In this document: positions 7,772 through 16,081 of the stretch, piece after piece
Layout: each line of letters begins with the position of its first letter
Position numbering within the stretch: position 1 is the first letter of the stretch
Assembly (NCBI GenBank): GCA_900318775.1
Contig: ONLY01000003.1
Coordinates: 1 to 64,000 of the forward strand
Source of the DNA: an uncultured Prevotellaceae bacterium
GTDB lineage: Bacteria; Bacteroidota; Bacteroidia; Bacteroidales; Bacteroidaceae
Direction of reading: 5' to 3'
Length of the DNA: 64,000 bases
Program-made: the position numbers and the translations under genes
The notes under the pieces: generated by a model
The model's database searches: none
What the model was told of the DNA's origin: nothing
The model's input: the letters and a program-made list of their open reading frames with translations, nothing else

Positions 7772-9436
7772 ATGAAAACTAACCGTATCACATTGCTGGC
7801 AGTCCTTTGCCTTGCTTTCTTTTCACTCTGCCGAGGTCAAAACCAAAGCACGCCTCCTATTACACCTACTATTCCGGAAGAACAACAGCCACGCGCCTAC
7901 ACGCTTCCACTACCTCTCTATTCAAAGTCTAAAGCCCAAACGATTATAGACAATGTCATTGATTCCATCAACCTGCCAAAGCTGATAGAAGAAACCCAAA
8001 AGCAGCAGAAGCGAATCAAGAAAAAGGCCATAAAAGGAAGGAATAAACACCACAAGGTCCGCAGTTCTCGAAACGAGAAGAGCGCCATCAGCTACTCGGA
8101 CGGAGGAGTCACGTTTGTGGTGGACGGTGACCTTTCTGAAATCGACAACAAGTATTTCAACACTCTCTTAAACGGAAACGAAGTTGCCAAAAGCATCCTT
8201 TCCGTCATGGAATCTCCCCACAAGTCGCAGATAATTGCCACCAGCTTTGCCGATGAGAGCTTGACGTTTCCAGAGAAAGACGTCTTCTTCAGAAGCATCA
8301 TCAGAGCCTATGCGAGCCATCGCCCTATCGTCCTTTCACCCGACATGATTTGGTTGCTCATCAGCCAAGGATTCTCTCGCTACGTGAATGCCCACCCAGA
8401 GCAGCTTCGCGAGCAATTGGTAAGCCATACGGGAAAGATGGACTTAGTGGTACAGACCAGCGAGGATTTGTTCACAGGTCATCCTGACTGGACAAAGCTG
8501 CTGGATGGCTTCCGCGCTCAGATTGAAGCAAACACCAAGGGCGACCTTGCCCAAACCATCACTGCCGATTTCTCCACCACAGGAGTCACAGAACGCATCG
8601 CCTCCGAAGTCACACTGATGGAGACGGTGAAGTCCTACTTCGAATACATTATCATGCGCCTCAGTTGCGGCATTCCTTCCATCACCCTCAAAGGAACTCC
8701 CCAAGACTGGCAAAAGGTATTGGACAAGACCCAGCTGCTGAAGCCCTACGGACTTGAAGCATGGACAGAAAGCCTCACTCCCATCCTGAAAGAGTTTGTT
8801 TTGGCAGCACAAGGGAACCCCAACCGCAAGTTCTGGCAAAGCATGGTCAAGCAAGAAAGGCCAGACCAATTAGAGGGTGGAGCCTGCAATCCCAATAAAC
8901 CAACAGAGATTGACGGCTGGCTCCTGAAACTCTTCCCCGATGAGAACGGACAGACACTCGACCAAACACCTCACACCAAGAGCATGCCTGTCGACCGAGC
9001 ACGAGCAAACTTCAAATACCAGCAGATTAACCCTGCCGATGGAAGCCTCATCAGCGAGACAACGATGGAGTTGATAGCAGGCTTTGTAGGTGCAGAAGTG
9101 GACACAGTCACCCGTGCCATCACCCCCAAGATTGGCTGGATGGTCTGCACCACCGACAACAACGAAACCACCCACCTAGAGGCCCTACAAAGGATGAATG
9201 ACCCAGGAAGTTTGTTAGGCATCCATATCCGTGTGAAGGAAGTGCCTGAAATACTCGCCCAACTCGAACACATCCACAAACTACATCTCGTTTTCACCGA
9301 TGAAATCGTTCTTCCCGACTGGATGGACAGTCTGACCATTGACGAACTCATCATTGCCAACGAAGACAAGCTCTCCGACGGAGAGAAAGAAACTATTCGC
9401 CAACGCTTCCCACAAGTGCAATTCACCACTTGGTAA
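7772..9436 (+). CDS. Secreted DUF4419 protein
   Basis: The 554-residue product starts at ATG 7772 with a signal peptide (MKTNRITLLAVLCLAFFSLC, cleavage near CRG-Q); the open frame extends upstream to a GTG at 7736 that overlaps the promoter and is not used. From about residue 100 it matches the DUF4419 pattern: SFADESLTFPEKDVFF, HRPIVLSPDMIWLLISQGFS, and LRLSCGIPSITLKGTPQDW. DUF4419 has no established activity to my knowledge. A basic stretch (KQQKRIKKKAIKGRNKHHK) precedes the domain. It is the first of three consecutive exported proteins; the second starts 33 bases after its stop. Confidence 0.75.
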   Translation: MKTNRITLLAVLCLAFFSLCRGQNQSTPPITPTIPEEQQPRAYTLPLPLYSKSKAQTIIDNVIDSINLPKLIEETQKQQKRIKKKAIKGRNKHHKVRSSRNEKSAISYSDGGVTFVVDGDLSEIDNKYFNTLLNGNEVAKSILSVMESPHKSQIIATSFADESLTFPEKDVFFRSIIRAYASHRPIVLSPDMIWLLISQGFSRYVNAHPEQLREQLVSHTGKMDLVVQTSEDLFTGHPDWTKLLDGFRAQIEANTKGDLAQTITADFSTTGVTERIASEVTLMETVKSYFEYIIMRLSCGIPSITLKGTPQDWQKVLDKTQLLKPYGLEAWTESLTPILKEFVLAAQGNPNRKFWQSMVKQERPDQLEGGACNPNKPTEIDGWLLKLFPDENGQTLDQTPHTKSMPVDRARANFKYQQINPADGSLISETTMELIAGFVGAEVDTVTRAITPKIGWMVCTTDNNETTHLEALQRMNDPGSLLGIHIRVKEVPEILAQLEHIHKLHLVFTDEIVLPDWMDSLTIDELIIANEDKLSDGEKETIRQRFPQVQFTTW

Positions 9437-9469
9437 GCATAGTTACATAACCCACAAAATATACATACA

Positions 9470-10318
9470 ATGAAAGCTACTTTTACTAACATCATGGCCG
9501 CAGCAGCCATTGCCTTTGCGCCTACACTCTGCATGGCACAGACCGACAACCCTCGTGGAGTCTACAAACTCACATCGCTCATCAATAAAGAGGGCGTCAC
9601 CATCCAAGCACCGTTCGACCAATATAAAATATGCACCGACAGCGTGACACTGATGTTCACCATGCAGGGTAGCGGATTCTCTTTGGGCAAGAACGACTCA
9701 CAAGTGTTCAACTACACAGGCGAAAAGCCCGATGCCAACAATGCCACTGCCACCCGCATCTTCGACAGCAACGCTGAGCACTTCACGCTGAAATGGTGGA
9801 GCACCTATCAGAGCCACCTCTACTTTCCCCACAACGACTGGTGCACCGAGTTCTACGAATCAGGCAAATACACCAATAATGCCAAAGCCATTCTCGATGC
9901 CCTCATGTCGCCCAACGCTTCCCACCCCCAGAATCCCTTCATCGGCACATGGCGATTCCTTGGCATGATGGACGAACTGCGTGATGTGAAGAAGCAACTG
10001 AACGCACTCCGTAAGGATGCCGCCAAAGGCATGAACATCGGCAACCTCATCTTCACCCACTCACATGCCATCATGTACAGCAACAGCACCCGAGGCGGCT
10101 CCATCGAACTTGCTGCCTATAATGGCAAGAAGAAAATCATGATGGTAGATGAACAACACAAGAAAGCCCACGAACACGCCTTTATCTGGCTCTCCAAAGA
10201 CTGCTTCGCCATGGAAGTCCACCTCGACGGCTACCGCACCGACTACCAAATCTGGGAACGCATGCCCGACTCCACCCCCCTCTTCAACCGCATCGCCAGC
10301 CAGTATGTAGTACACTAA
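9470..10318 (+). CDS. Secreted protein of unknown function, possibly lipocalin-like
   Basis: The 282-residue protein carries a signal peptide (MKATFTNIMAAAAIAFAPTL, cleavage near CMA-Q). Two similar halves are apparent: both begin with a short GxY/GTWRxxx strand pattern (NPRGVYKLTSLI near residue 27 and NPFIGTWRFLGMM near residue 159), as in Bacteroidales lipocalin-like proteins where GTW marks the first strand of a barrel. I do not recognise a named family with certainty. It lies 33 bases after the DUF4419 gene and 13 bases before the next, so it is very likely part of the same operon. Confidence 0.6.
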   Translation: MKATFTNIMAAAAIAFAPTLCMAQTDNPRGVYKLTSLINKEGVTIQAPFDQYKICTDSVTLMFTMQGSGFSLGKNDSQVFNYTGEKPDANNATATRIFDSNAEHFTLKWWSTYQSHLYFPHNDWCTEFYESGKYTNNAKAILDALMSPNASHPQNPFIGTWRFLGMMDELRDVKKQLNALRKDAAKGMNIGNLIFTHSHAIMYSNSTRGGSIELAAYNGKKKIMMVDEQHKKAHEHAFIWLSKDCFAMEVHLDGYRTDYQIWERMPDSTPLFNRIASQYVVH

Positions 10319-10331
10319 AAAAGACAGCCCC

Positions 10332-11159
10332 ATGAAAAAAGCCCTCACCCTCATGCTGCTGACGCTCATCGCCACCAGCACCTTTGCGCAACCACTCAAA
10401 ATCATGAGAACCGACCGACTGCTCACTGCCTCAGGCTTGCCTCGTTACAGGAAAGGGAAAGACATCAACACCCCCTTCATCGAGGCATTCCGATATGGAA
10501 TGAGCCAAGAGGCAAAACGATGGTGGACAGGCTATTACGAACCAAACATACCCTATGCCAGCACAGAGAAAGAACGTAAAAAGAGAGAGAAGGCGTACAA
10601 TGCCTACGAGGAGAAGCGGGACAAGATGACCGACTCACTCCCTCATCACAGACATCTGTTCATCGCACGCCCTTCCTTTTCTCCTCCATTCGGTTTCTCC
10701 TATAGTCCTAAAGACACAGCACTAGTCTATCTGGAGCAGCGGTGGGACGGAAACAAGAAAAAAGGCAAGAAAGCGACATTTCACTCCCACAAGATGAAAG
10801 TGACTGAAGCCATCTACGACTCCATCCAATGCTTGCACAAACTGGCGGTTTACACTTCTGCCCAGTTCGACCCCGACTACACGACGCTTGATGGAACCAG
10901 TTACCACTTTGTCTGGTACTCTTTCTCAGGCGACAAATACGCCAGAAGCTCCGACAATGGGTCAAGAACCTGCAAACAGTTACAGAAGACCTTCGAGAAC
11001 ATCTGCTTGGCATTGAGGACAGACAACCACGACCAACTCCAATCCCTCATGCCCACTGTCTACGAACTCCTTGCCCACTACCGCACCCTCCTCTTGCCCG
11101 ACGTGCCGATAGACGATTGGGATTTGGATGCAGCAGTTAGGAAACGGAATAACCAATAA
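10332..11159 (+). CDS. Secreted protein of unknown function
   Basis: A 275-residue exported protein with a clear signal peptide (MKKALTLMLLTLIATSTFAQ). The body is charged, with a lysine-rich section near residues 75-100 and aromatic-rich segments (WWTGYYEPNIPY, SPPFGFSYSPKD). I do not recognise a family. It is third in the operon headed by the DUF4419 gene, starting 13 bases after the previous stop. It ends two bases before the convergent deacylase gene, with no visible terminator between them. Confidence 0.6.
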   Translation: MKKALTLMLLTLIATSTFAQPLKIMRTDRLLTASGLPRYRKGKDINTPFIEAFRYGMSQEAKRWWTGYYEPNIPYASTEKERKKREKAYNAYEEKRDKMTDSLPHHRHLFIARPSFSPPFGFSYSPKDTALVYLEQRWDGNKKKGKKATFHSHKMKVTEAIYDSIQCLHKLAVYTSAQFDPDYTTLDGTSYHFVWYSFSGDKYARSSDNGSRTCKQLQKTFENICLALRTDNHDQLQSLMPTVYELLAHYRTLLLPDVPIDDWDLDAAVRKRNNQ

Positions 11160-11160
11160 C

Positions 11161-12240
11161 TCAAAGTGAAGACAGCAACTTCACGTACAGCGAGATGGCA
11201 TTGTCTATCTCGCTGATTTTTATGTACTCGTCTGCCGTGTGAGAGCGTGACGACTCACCAGGTCCGAGTTTGAGCGAAGGGAAGCGCATCAGGGCTTGGT
11301 CGCTCAACGTAGGCGAGCCGAAGGGTTTCAAGCCCTCTTTGATGCAGGCTTGGACAAAGGGGTGCGACTCGTCTATCCTCGACGACGACAGGCGGAAAGA
11401 ACGTGCTTTCAACTCCGAAGTGAGATGCTTCTGGAAGAAAGCAAAGATTTCCTCATTGGTGTAGCACTCGTTGCTGCGTACATCAATGGTGAAGGTACAC
11501 TGATCGGGGATGACGTTGTGCTGTGTGCCAGCATTGACAATCGTGACCGTGTTCTTCACTGGGCCCAGCAGTTCCGTCTGCTTCGGGAACTGCCACTGCG
11601 AGAGCCACAGGATGTCCTTCATGGCATGATAGATGGCGTTGTCGCCCTCGTTCCGAGCCGCGTGTCCCGCCTTGCCGTGTGCTGTCGCATCAATCACCAT
11701 CAGCCCCTTTTCCGCAATAGCAGGTTGCATGCCCGTAGGTTCGCCAACGATAGCAAAGTCAATCTTCGGCAAGAGGGGCAACACACTCTCGATGCCGTTC
11801 TTGCCAGAGACCTCCTCTTCGCAACTCGCCAAATAAATAAGATGATATGATTGCAGACAGTCTTTCAACAGCATGAACACCTGCAGCAGCGCCATCAAAC
11901 CACCGCCACAATCGTTACTACCCAAGCCATAGAGCGTGTCGCCCTCTTGTGTCGGAGAGAACGGGTCGTGCTGCCAACCAGCCACAGGCTTCACGGTGTC
12001 AATGTGTGCATTGAGCAAAATAATGGGCTTCTTCTCCGCCTGGCCACCATCGTCCAGCGCGTGGGCTGACAGGCACCACACGTTGTTCCCATGCCGCTGG
12101 GGGTTCAGCCCCTTCTCCTTCATATATGCTTCCAGCACATCGGCAGCCGCCTTTTCGTCGCGGCTCACGCTTGGCGTGGCAATCAGCCTCTTCAGCAGTT
12201 CCACCGCCTCCTCGGTCTGTTCCTTATACTTCAGTTCCAT
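11161..12240 (-). CDS. argE: M20 metallohydrolase, probable N-acyl-ornithine deacylase
   Basis: A 359-residue M20-family amidohydrolase. Metal-site motifs are in order: NAHIDTV (residues about 77-83), GLGSNDCGGG (about 104-113), SCEEEVSGKNG (about 135-145) and VGEPTGMQ, followed by the dimerisation domain (KGKAGHAARNEGDNA-like segment). The overall pattern resembles what Bacteroides genomes annotate as acetylornithine deacetylase; in B. fragilis arginine synthesis uses N-succinylated intermediates, so the substrate may be succinyl- rather than acetyl-ornithine. No other arginine gene is nearby, so the symbol is by similarity only. It is a single-gene unit with a consensus promoter. Confidence 0.75.
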   Translation of the reverse strand: MELKYKEQTEEAVELLKRLIATPSVSRDEKAAADVLEAYMKEKGLNPQRHGNNVWCLSAHALDDGGQAEKKPIILLNAHIDTVKPVAGWQHDPFSPTQEGDTLYGLGSNDCGGGLMALLQVFMLLKDCLQSYHLIYLASCEEEVSGKNGIESVLPLLPKIDFAIVGEPTGMQPAIAEKGLMVIDATAHGKAGHAARNEGDNAIYHAMKDILWLSQWQFPKQTELLGPVKNTVTIVNAGTQHNVIPDQCTFTIDVRSNECYTNEEIFAFFQKHLTSELKARSFRLSSSRIDESHPFVQACIKEGLKPFGSPTLSDQALMRFPSLKLGPGESSRSHTADEYIKISEIDNAISLYVKLLSSL

Positions 12241-12262
12241 TGTTTCAGTTCCTTTTTGGGGG

Positions 12263-12293
12263 CAAAGTTAGTTTTTTTCTTTTACTTTGCAAA
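12263..12293 (-). promoter_or_regulatory. Promoter of the M20 deacylase gene
   Basis: On the minus strand, TTTG (12290-12293), exactly 19 bases, then TAACTTTG (12263-12270). Perfect consensus; the ATG at 12240 follows after 22 bases. Confidence 0.75.
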
Positions 12294-12431
12294 AAAATCG
12301 GCCATAGGGGTATTTGATTCTCCTTTTCGTGTGTCTTATTTGCAGAGAAAGGCAAAAATGCCTGCATCACAATCTTTATGAATTACGACAAAACCACATT
12401 CGAGCAACTCTACAAGAACAACTAACGACAA

Positions 12432-12872
12432 ATGTATCGGTTCGCCTTCTCCATACTGGAGGAGGCGGAAGATGCCCGTGATGCCGTGAGCCAGGTCTTC
12501 ACCCAGATGTGGCACACGCAGCCTCAACTGAAGGAGGACTCCATCACGGGCTACCTCTTGGCAGCAGTACGGAACCACTGCCTCAACACCCTGCGAACCC
12601 GCCGACAGAATGCCACCATCGAAGCAGAACTGAAAGCCGAGCTATCCGAACATCAGGCACAGGAACGGCACGAACTGCTGGACGAACTGGCGCGAGTCAT
12701 CGACGAGCACCTGACAGAGCAGGACAAGCGCATCCTCGCTCTCCACTACGACCAAGAAATGACTTATCGCGAAACGGCTCAAACCCTGGGCATCAGCTCT
12801 TCTGCCGTCAACAAGCACATTTCTCATTCACTTTCCAAAATCCGTTCCATCTTTAAGACCACCGAACAATGA
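12432..12872 (+). CDS. ECF-type RNA polymerase sigma factor, N-terminus cut by an in-frame stop
   Basis: The 146-residue open frame carries sigma region 2 from its first residue (MYRFAFSILEEAEDARDAVSQVF) and region 4 at about 92-140 (LTEQDKRILALHYDQEMTYR...TLGISSSAVNKHISHSLSK). A natural N-terminus lies in the same frame just upstream: ATG at 12378 followed by NYDKTTFEQLYKNN, then TAA at 12423-12425, then RQ and the MYRFAFS start. In related factors a tyrosine codon stands where TAA is found, so one base change (TAC or TAT to TAA) explains it. Restart at 12432 would lack part of the first helix. It may be a pseudogene, a sequencing error, or a shortened protein. The stop overlaps the ATG of the next gene. 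Confidence 0.8.
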   Translation: MYRFAFSILEEAEDARDAVSQVFTQMWHTQPQLKEDSITGYLLAAVRNHCLNTLRTRRQNATIEAELKAELSEHQAQERHELLDELARVIDEHLTEQDKRILALHYDQEMTYRETAQTLGISSSAVNKHISHSLSKIRSIFKTTEQ

Positions 12873-13876
12873 AAACCGAAGAACTTGACAAGAAAATAGG
12901 CATGCCCGACATCGACACAGAATGGGCAAAGTTTGAGAAAGAAGTGATGGGTACAGCAAAACCAAGTCCCAAGCACACTTTTCTCAAGAGTTTCACCACC
13001 AAAGCCGCCGCCATTGCCGGCATCATCTTCCTGCTCGGCGGAGCCATTGCCTCGGCCGTCATCGTCATCCAAAACAACGACAGCCAGCCACAGGCGGAGA
13101 AGTTTGAGTACAAGCCGCTGGTAGAAGTCATCCAGCAAAAGCACAAGGGAAAAGAAACCTCCTTCTACATCGTCCACTACTGCGAGGGCGTGTGGATTCA
13201 GCACGAAGGCGAAAAGGGACACATCGAGGAAGAGTATTTCCAGATGGCATTCCGCGTTGCGCAGACCGTCATGCAGATAGACGGCAAGCCATTCACCCAG
13301 AAGAACCTGCCACGTATGCGCAACAGCCATCTAAAGAAGATTGAGCTGAAGCGGCAGGATGGCAAAGTGATGGTCAACCTCATTACCCAGTTATCGGGCG
13401 GCATCCCATCAGGTGTGACAGGCAATGCACCACGCATCCAGACCCTCTTCCTCTTCCCCAACGGCATGCTCGGCATCATCGACAAGAAGGCAAAGGCGGG
13501 CGACTGGCAGCACTACAGCATCACCGACTGGGATGAGAACCAGTGGGGCTGGAGTGTTCGCAAGGAGATGGAACGTGGTTGCCACCGCCTCGGCTACAAA
13601 GCCTACATCTATGCCAGTGCTGAAACGCCCCAGCAGTACATCGACCGCGCCACCCGCATGATGGACGAGATGGGCATCCAGAATTACGAGCTGGTCAAAG
13701 ACCTCCCCATCGCGCACTGGACCGATCAGCAGTATCGCCAATGGGCCCAGCTGCAGAAACAAAAACATCCGCAGTACGACTGGCGATGGCTATTCGACCA
13801 GTTGCCCGAAAGCCTCGACGGCACCGACCTGCACGACAAGTGGCACATCGTCAAGGAAGTGTATGGTGTGAAATAA
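12869..13876 (+). CDS. Membrane protein next to the sigma factor, possible anti-sigma factor
   Basis: A 335-residue protein with a soluble N-terminus (about 1-45), one membrane span (about 46-68, AAAIAGIIFLLGGAIASAVIVI) and a large outer domain of about 265 residues. The ATGA overlap with the sigma gene implies translational coupling, and the membrane topology fits an anti-sigma factor or a signal receptor. The N-terminal part is short and I do not see the usual FecR signature, so the role is inferred from context. The outer part (for example IVHYCEGVWIQHEGEKGHIE) has no family I can name. A terminator follows at 13951. Confidence 0.6.
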   Translation: MKTEELDKKIGMPDIDTEWAKFEKEVMGTAKPSPKHTFLKSFTTKAAAIAGIIFLLGGAIASAVIVIQNNDSQPQAEKFEYKPLVEVIQQKHKGKETSFYIVHYCEGVWIQHEGEKGHIEEEYFQMAFRVAQTVMQIDGKPFTQKNLPRMRNSHLKKIELKRQDGKVMVNLITQLSGGIPSGVTGNAPRIQTLFLFPNGMLGIIDKKAKAGDWQHYSITDWDENQWGWSVRKEMERGCHRLGYKAYIYASAETPQQYIDRATRMMDEMGIQNYELVKDLPIAHWTDQQYRQWAQLQKQKHPQYDWRWLFDQLPESLDGTDLHDKWHIVKEVYGVK

Positions 13877-13950
13877 ACAATAATGACTGTGCGCCTTTAG
13901 CAACTGATAGTAATTAAAGATAAGTTAGTTAAACGAAGGTTAACCAAAGA

Positions 13951-13986
13951 GCCAGCTACTTGCGAAAGTGGCTGGTTTCTTTTTCC
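13951..13986 (+). terminator. Intrinsic terminator of the sigma factor operon
   Basis: GCCAGCTACTT pairs with AAGTGGCTGGT (three G-T wobbles) around a 3- to 4-base loop and is followed by TTTCTTTTTCC. Confidence 0.75.
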
Positions 13987-14051
13987 ATCATCCTAAAAGC
14001 CTTCCATCCTTTTTTGCCTCAACCGAACGCCCCATCGCTAACACCTCCAAA

Positions 14052-14116
14052 CCGATGTCGTCGACATCGCTTCACCGACCTCGTCGACATCGGTCGACCG
14101 ACGTCGACGAGGTCGG
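14052..14116. repeat. Array of three 19-base near-palindromes, period 23 (copy 2)
   Basis: Units at 14052-14070, 14075-14093 and 14098-14116 are centred at 14061, 14084 and 14107, again exactly 23 bases apart. Units 2 and 3 have arms CCGACCTCG/CGACATCGG and CCGACGTCG/CGAGGTCGG. It is the inverted copy of the array at 721-785, with about nine differences over 71 bases. Flanks are AAA and TTTT. It is downstream of the sigma operon terminator and about 320 bases upstream of the next promoter. Confidence 0.85.
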
Positions 14117-14319
14117 TTTTGGGGCACAAAGCGCACCTCTTCTGCAGGAGTGGATATTCCTCAGCTGAAACAGCGGTGTTGCCCCATCTGGCGCATCAAC
14201 AATACTGTTTGAATAGCACATCATCTGCCCGTGCCATTCCATCAAGTGAGCAGCAAGCCGTCCAACGTGCCCTTTTATCACAGGGAAATGGGGGAGCAAG
14301 TGGGGGGTGCGCAGCCACT
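14117..14319. other. Intergenic DNA, nothing recognised
   Basis: This is part of the 591-base gap between the putative anti-sigma gene and the TPR regulator. The short open frames that cross it also run through the palindrome array and show no family resemblance. No RNA gene was recognised. Confidence 0.4.
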
Positions 14320-14412
14320 TTTCCACCTCAAACAGTGGAAAAAGGGTGGAAAATCAGCACGTAATTCAATGATTATCAGACAGCGATAGATGGAATCAAC
14401 ATTTCCACCTCA
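14320..14412. promoter_or_regulatory. Repeated TTTCCACCTCA boxes upstream of the TPR regulator
   Basis: TTTCCACCTCA occurs at 14320-14330 and again at 14402-14412, and the inverted form GGTGGAAAA lies at 14345-14353. The second box ends 4 bases before the -33 element of the promoter at 14417. The first box and the inverted box could form a hairpin. An operator role is inferred from spacing only. Confidence 0.4.
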
Positions 14413-14416
14413 TTCC

Positions 14417-14447
14417 TTTGCGGAATCACCGAATAGCTATACCTTTG
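14417..14447 (+). promoter_or_regulatory. Promoter of the TPR regulator and outer-membrane barrel genes
   Basis: TTTG (14417-14420), exactly 19 bases, then TACCTTTG (14440-14447). It lies inside the longer open frame that begins at 14390, which decides for the start at 14468. Confidence 0.75.
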
Positions 14448-14467
14448 CATCCACAAAACGGGCAAAT

Positions 14468-16069
14468 ATGAAACGAAAAACAATTGGCATCATCGTCGGA
14501 GTGTTGGTGTTAGGTTTGGTAGGCGCCATGGGATGGAACCTGCGAGACCTGCCACAGCAACACTTGCTCCATGAAGCAGAAGACATTGTATTCACTGACG
14601 CAGATAGCGCAAAACAGATACTGGAACGAGTTGACACGACTCGGTTGACAGAGAGTTCACAGATGCTCTATGACCTGCTGCGGGCTATGGTGCATGAAGA
14701 ACAATGGTATGTGCAGCATAGCGATACAGCCTCCTGCCTCTCGTCGGATGCGGAAATCTGGAACTTCAAGCGCGAAGCAGGCCGCCAGGAAGCAAGCCAT
14801 CAAGCATTTCCCGATGACAGCACCCTTTCTCGCGTGTACCGCTATTATGAAGAAGAGAGCCTTGGCGGTGCCAGCGACGACCAGGATGCCCTGAGACATT
14901 TCGGGCGCATTTGCTTCGTGCTGAGTGGCCACCAAGATGAAAAAGCGCTGCCATCACAAGTCAGCAAGTTCTTCCACTTGGCCATCCATTGCGCCGAGAC
15001 GGCAGAAGACCATTCCCTCGCCTATCGAGCTTATGACAAGTTTGCAAGCCACAAGCTTCTTCCCTCGTCAATTCAACAAGAGCAGGCTCAACGACGTGCA
15101 CTGGAACATTATCGCTTGTCGGCCGACCATCCACGATGGCTGCTGACGATACTTAACGACTACGGATACCATGTGCTCCATTCCGCACCTTTCGACCTGC
15201 ACCACTTTAGCTCTCTGGAACGCATCGTCAACATGGCGGCCCTGCATTGCAAAGAACCAGCATCGCCACAGGTCACAGACTCCATCTATCAGACTCTGGA
15301 CTCCCTTTGGGCATTGCCTCACCCCAATTTTTCACCAACACTTGCCTTTAGCATCAGAAGAGGCGTTTCCATCACTGGAGACATTACCGTACCCATCGGG
15401 ATGTATGAAGAAGCCTATGCCGACACCGCGAACCATTGGCCCGAGAAGTATGAAACCATCATAAAATGGTCGGAGCAAGAGTTCGCCACCAGCCAAGGCG
15501 CATATCTGGCATCAGGCTATGTGAAGAAGTCTGCCTTGACACAACGATACCTGATGCTGGCCATCATTGTCATTCTCCTGCTGAGCTTACTGTTTCTGGC
15601 TTTCCTTTTCCGCAACTGGCACCTCAAGACTCGCCAACAACATGAAGCGGAGCAAAACGCTCACCAGCGCGAAGCCCATGAATTGGCAGAGCGTCTGCGG
15701 CAGAAGGATACCGTCATCGCCATGCTGCGTGGCCACATCATGGACAAGAGTGAAATTCTCGACATGCTGGAAACAAAGGCAAACAAACGCACCATCATCA
15801 ACGCCCGCAATTGGCGCGAGATAGAGATGACGCTTGACACTGCCGATGGCAACTTCGTCAGCCGTTTGCGAGCTGAGCACCCGCAGTTCAGCGAGGATGA
15901 CATCCGGCTATGCATGCTCACACGGCTGAAACTCTCCAACACCGCTCTTTCAGCCATCTATGCGATTTCCGTCTCAGCCGTGCAGCATCGCAAGCAGAAA
16001 CTGAAAAAGGAAGGGTTTGGCGTCACAGACCCAACCATCACCTTCGACCAGATTATCGCAAACTACTAA
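14468..16069 (+). CDS. TPR-type membrane sensor with C-terminal helix-turn-helix
   Basis: The 533-residue protein starts at ATG 14468 with a signal anchor (KTIGIIVGVLVLGLVGAMGW), followed by a periplasmic helical region with TPR character (about 25-375), a membrane span at about 379-400 (LMLAIIVILLLSLLFLAFLF), a coiled stretch (HEAEQNAHQREAHELAERLR), and a C-terminal domain at about 440-533 with the pattern NWREIEMTLD...LRAEHPQFSEDDIRLCMLTR...ISVSAVQHRKQKLK. The last part is a likely helix-turn-helix and resembles the C-terminus of the protein at 6427-7605. It is followed after 12 bases by an outer-membrane barrel gene, so it probably regulates or senses for that gene. The alternative start at 14390 would put the promoter inside the gene. 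Confidence 0.75.
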   Translation: MKRKTIGIIVGVLVLGLVGAMGWNLRDLPQQHLLHEAEDIVFTDADSAKQILERVDTTRLTESSQMLYDLLRAMVHEEQWYVQHSDTASCLSSDAEIWNFKREAGRQEASHQAFPDDSTLSRVYRYYEEESLGGASDDQDALRHFGRICFVLSGHQDEKALPSQVSKFFHLAIHCAETAEDHSLAYRAYDKFASHKLLPSSIQQEQAQRRALEHYRLSADHPRWLLTILNDYGYHVLHSAPFDLHHFSSLERIVNMAALHCKEPASPQVTDSIYQTLDSLWALPHPNFSPTLAFSIRRGVSITGDITVPIGMYEEAYADTANHWPEKYETIIKWSEQEFATSQGAYLASGYVKKSALTQRYLMLAIIVILLLSLLFLAFLFRNWHLKTRQQHEAEQNAHQREAHELAERLRQKDTVIAMLRGHIMDKSEILDMLETKANKRTIINARNWREIEMTLDTADGNFVSRLRAEHPQFSEDDIRLCMLTRLKLSNTALSAIYAISVSAVQHRKQKLKKEGFGVTDPTITFDQIIANY

Positions 16070-16081
16070 TCCATAACAAAC

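Noticed and set aside
12509-12856. 115-codon plus-strand frame inside the sigma gene
   Set aside because: Shadow of the sigma gene in another frame (Arg/Ser/His-rich).
13960-14364. 134-codon frame crossing the second palindrome array
   Set aside because: Contains terminator and array; no family resemblance.
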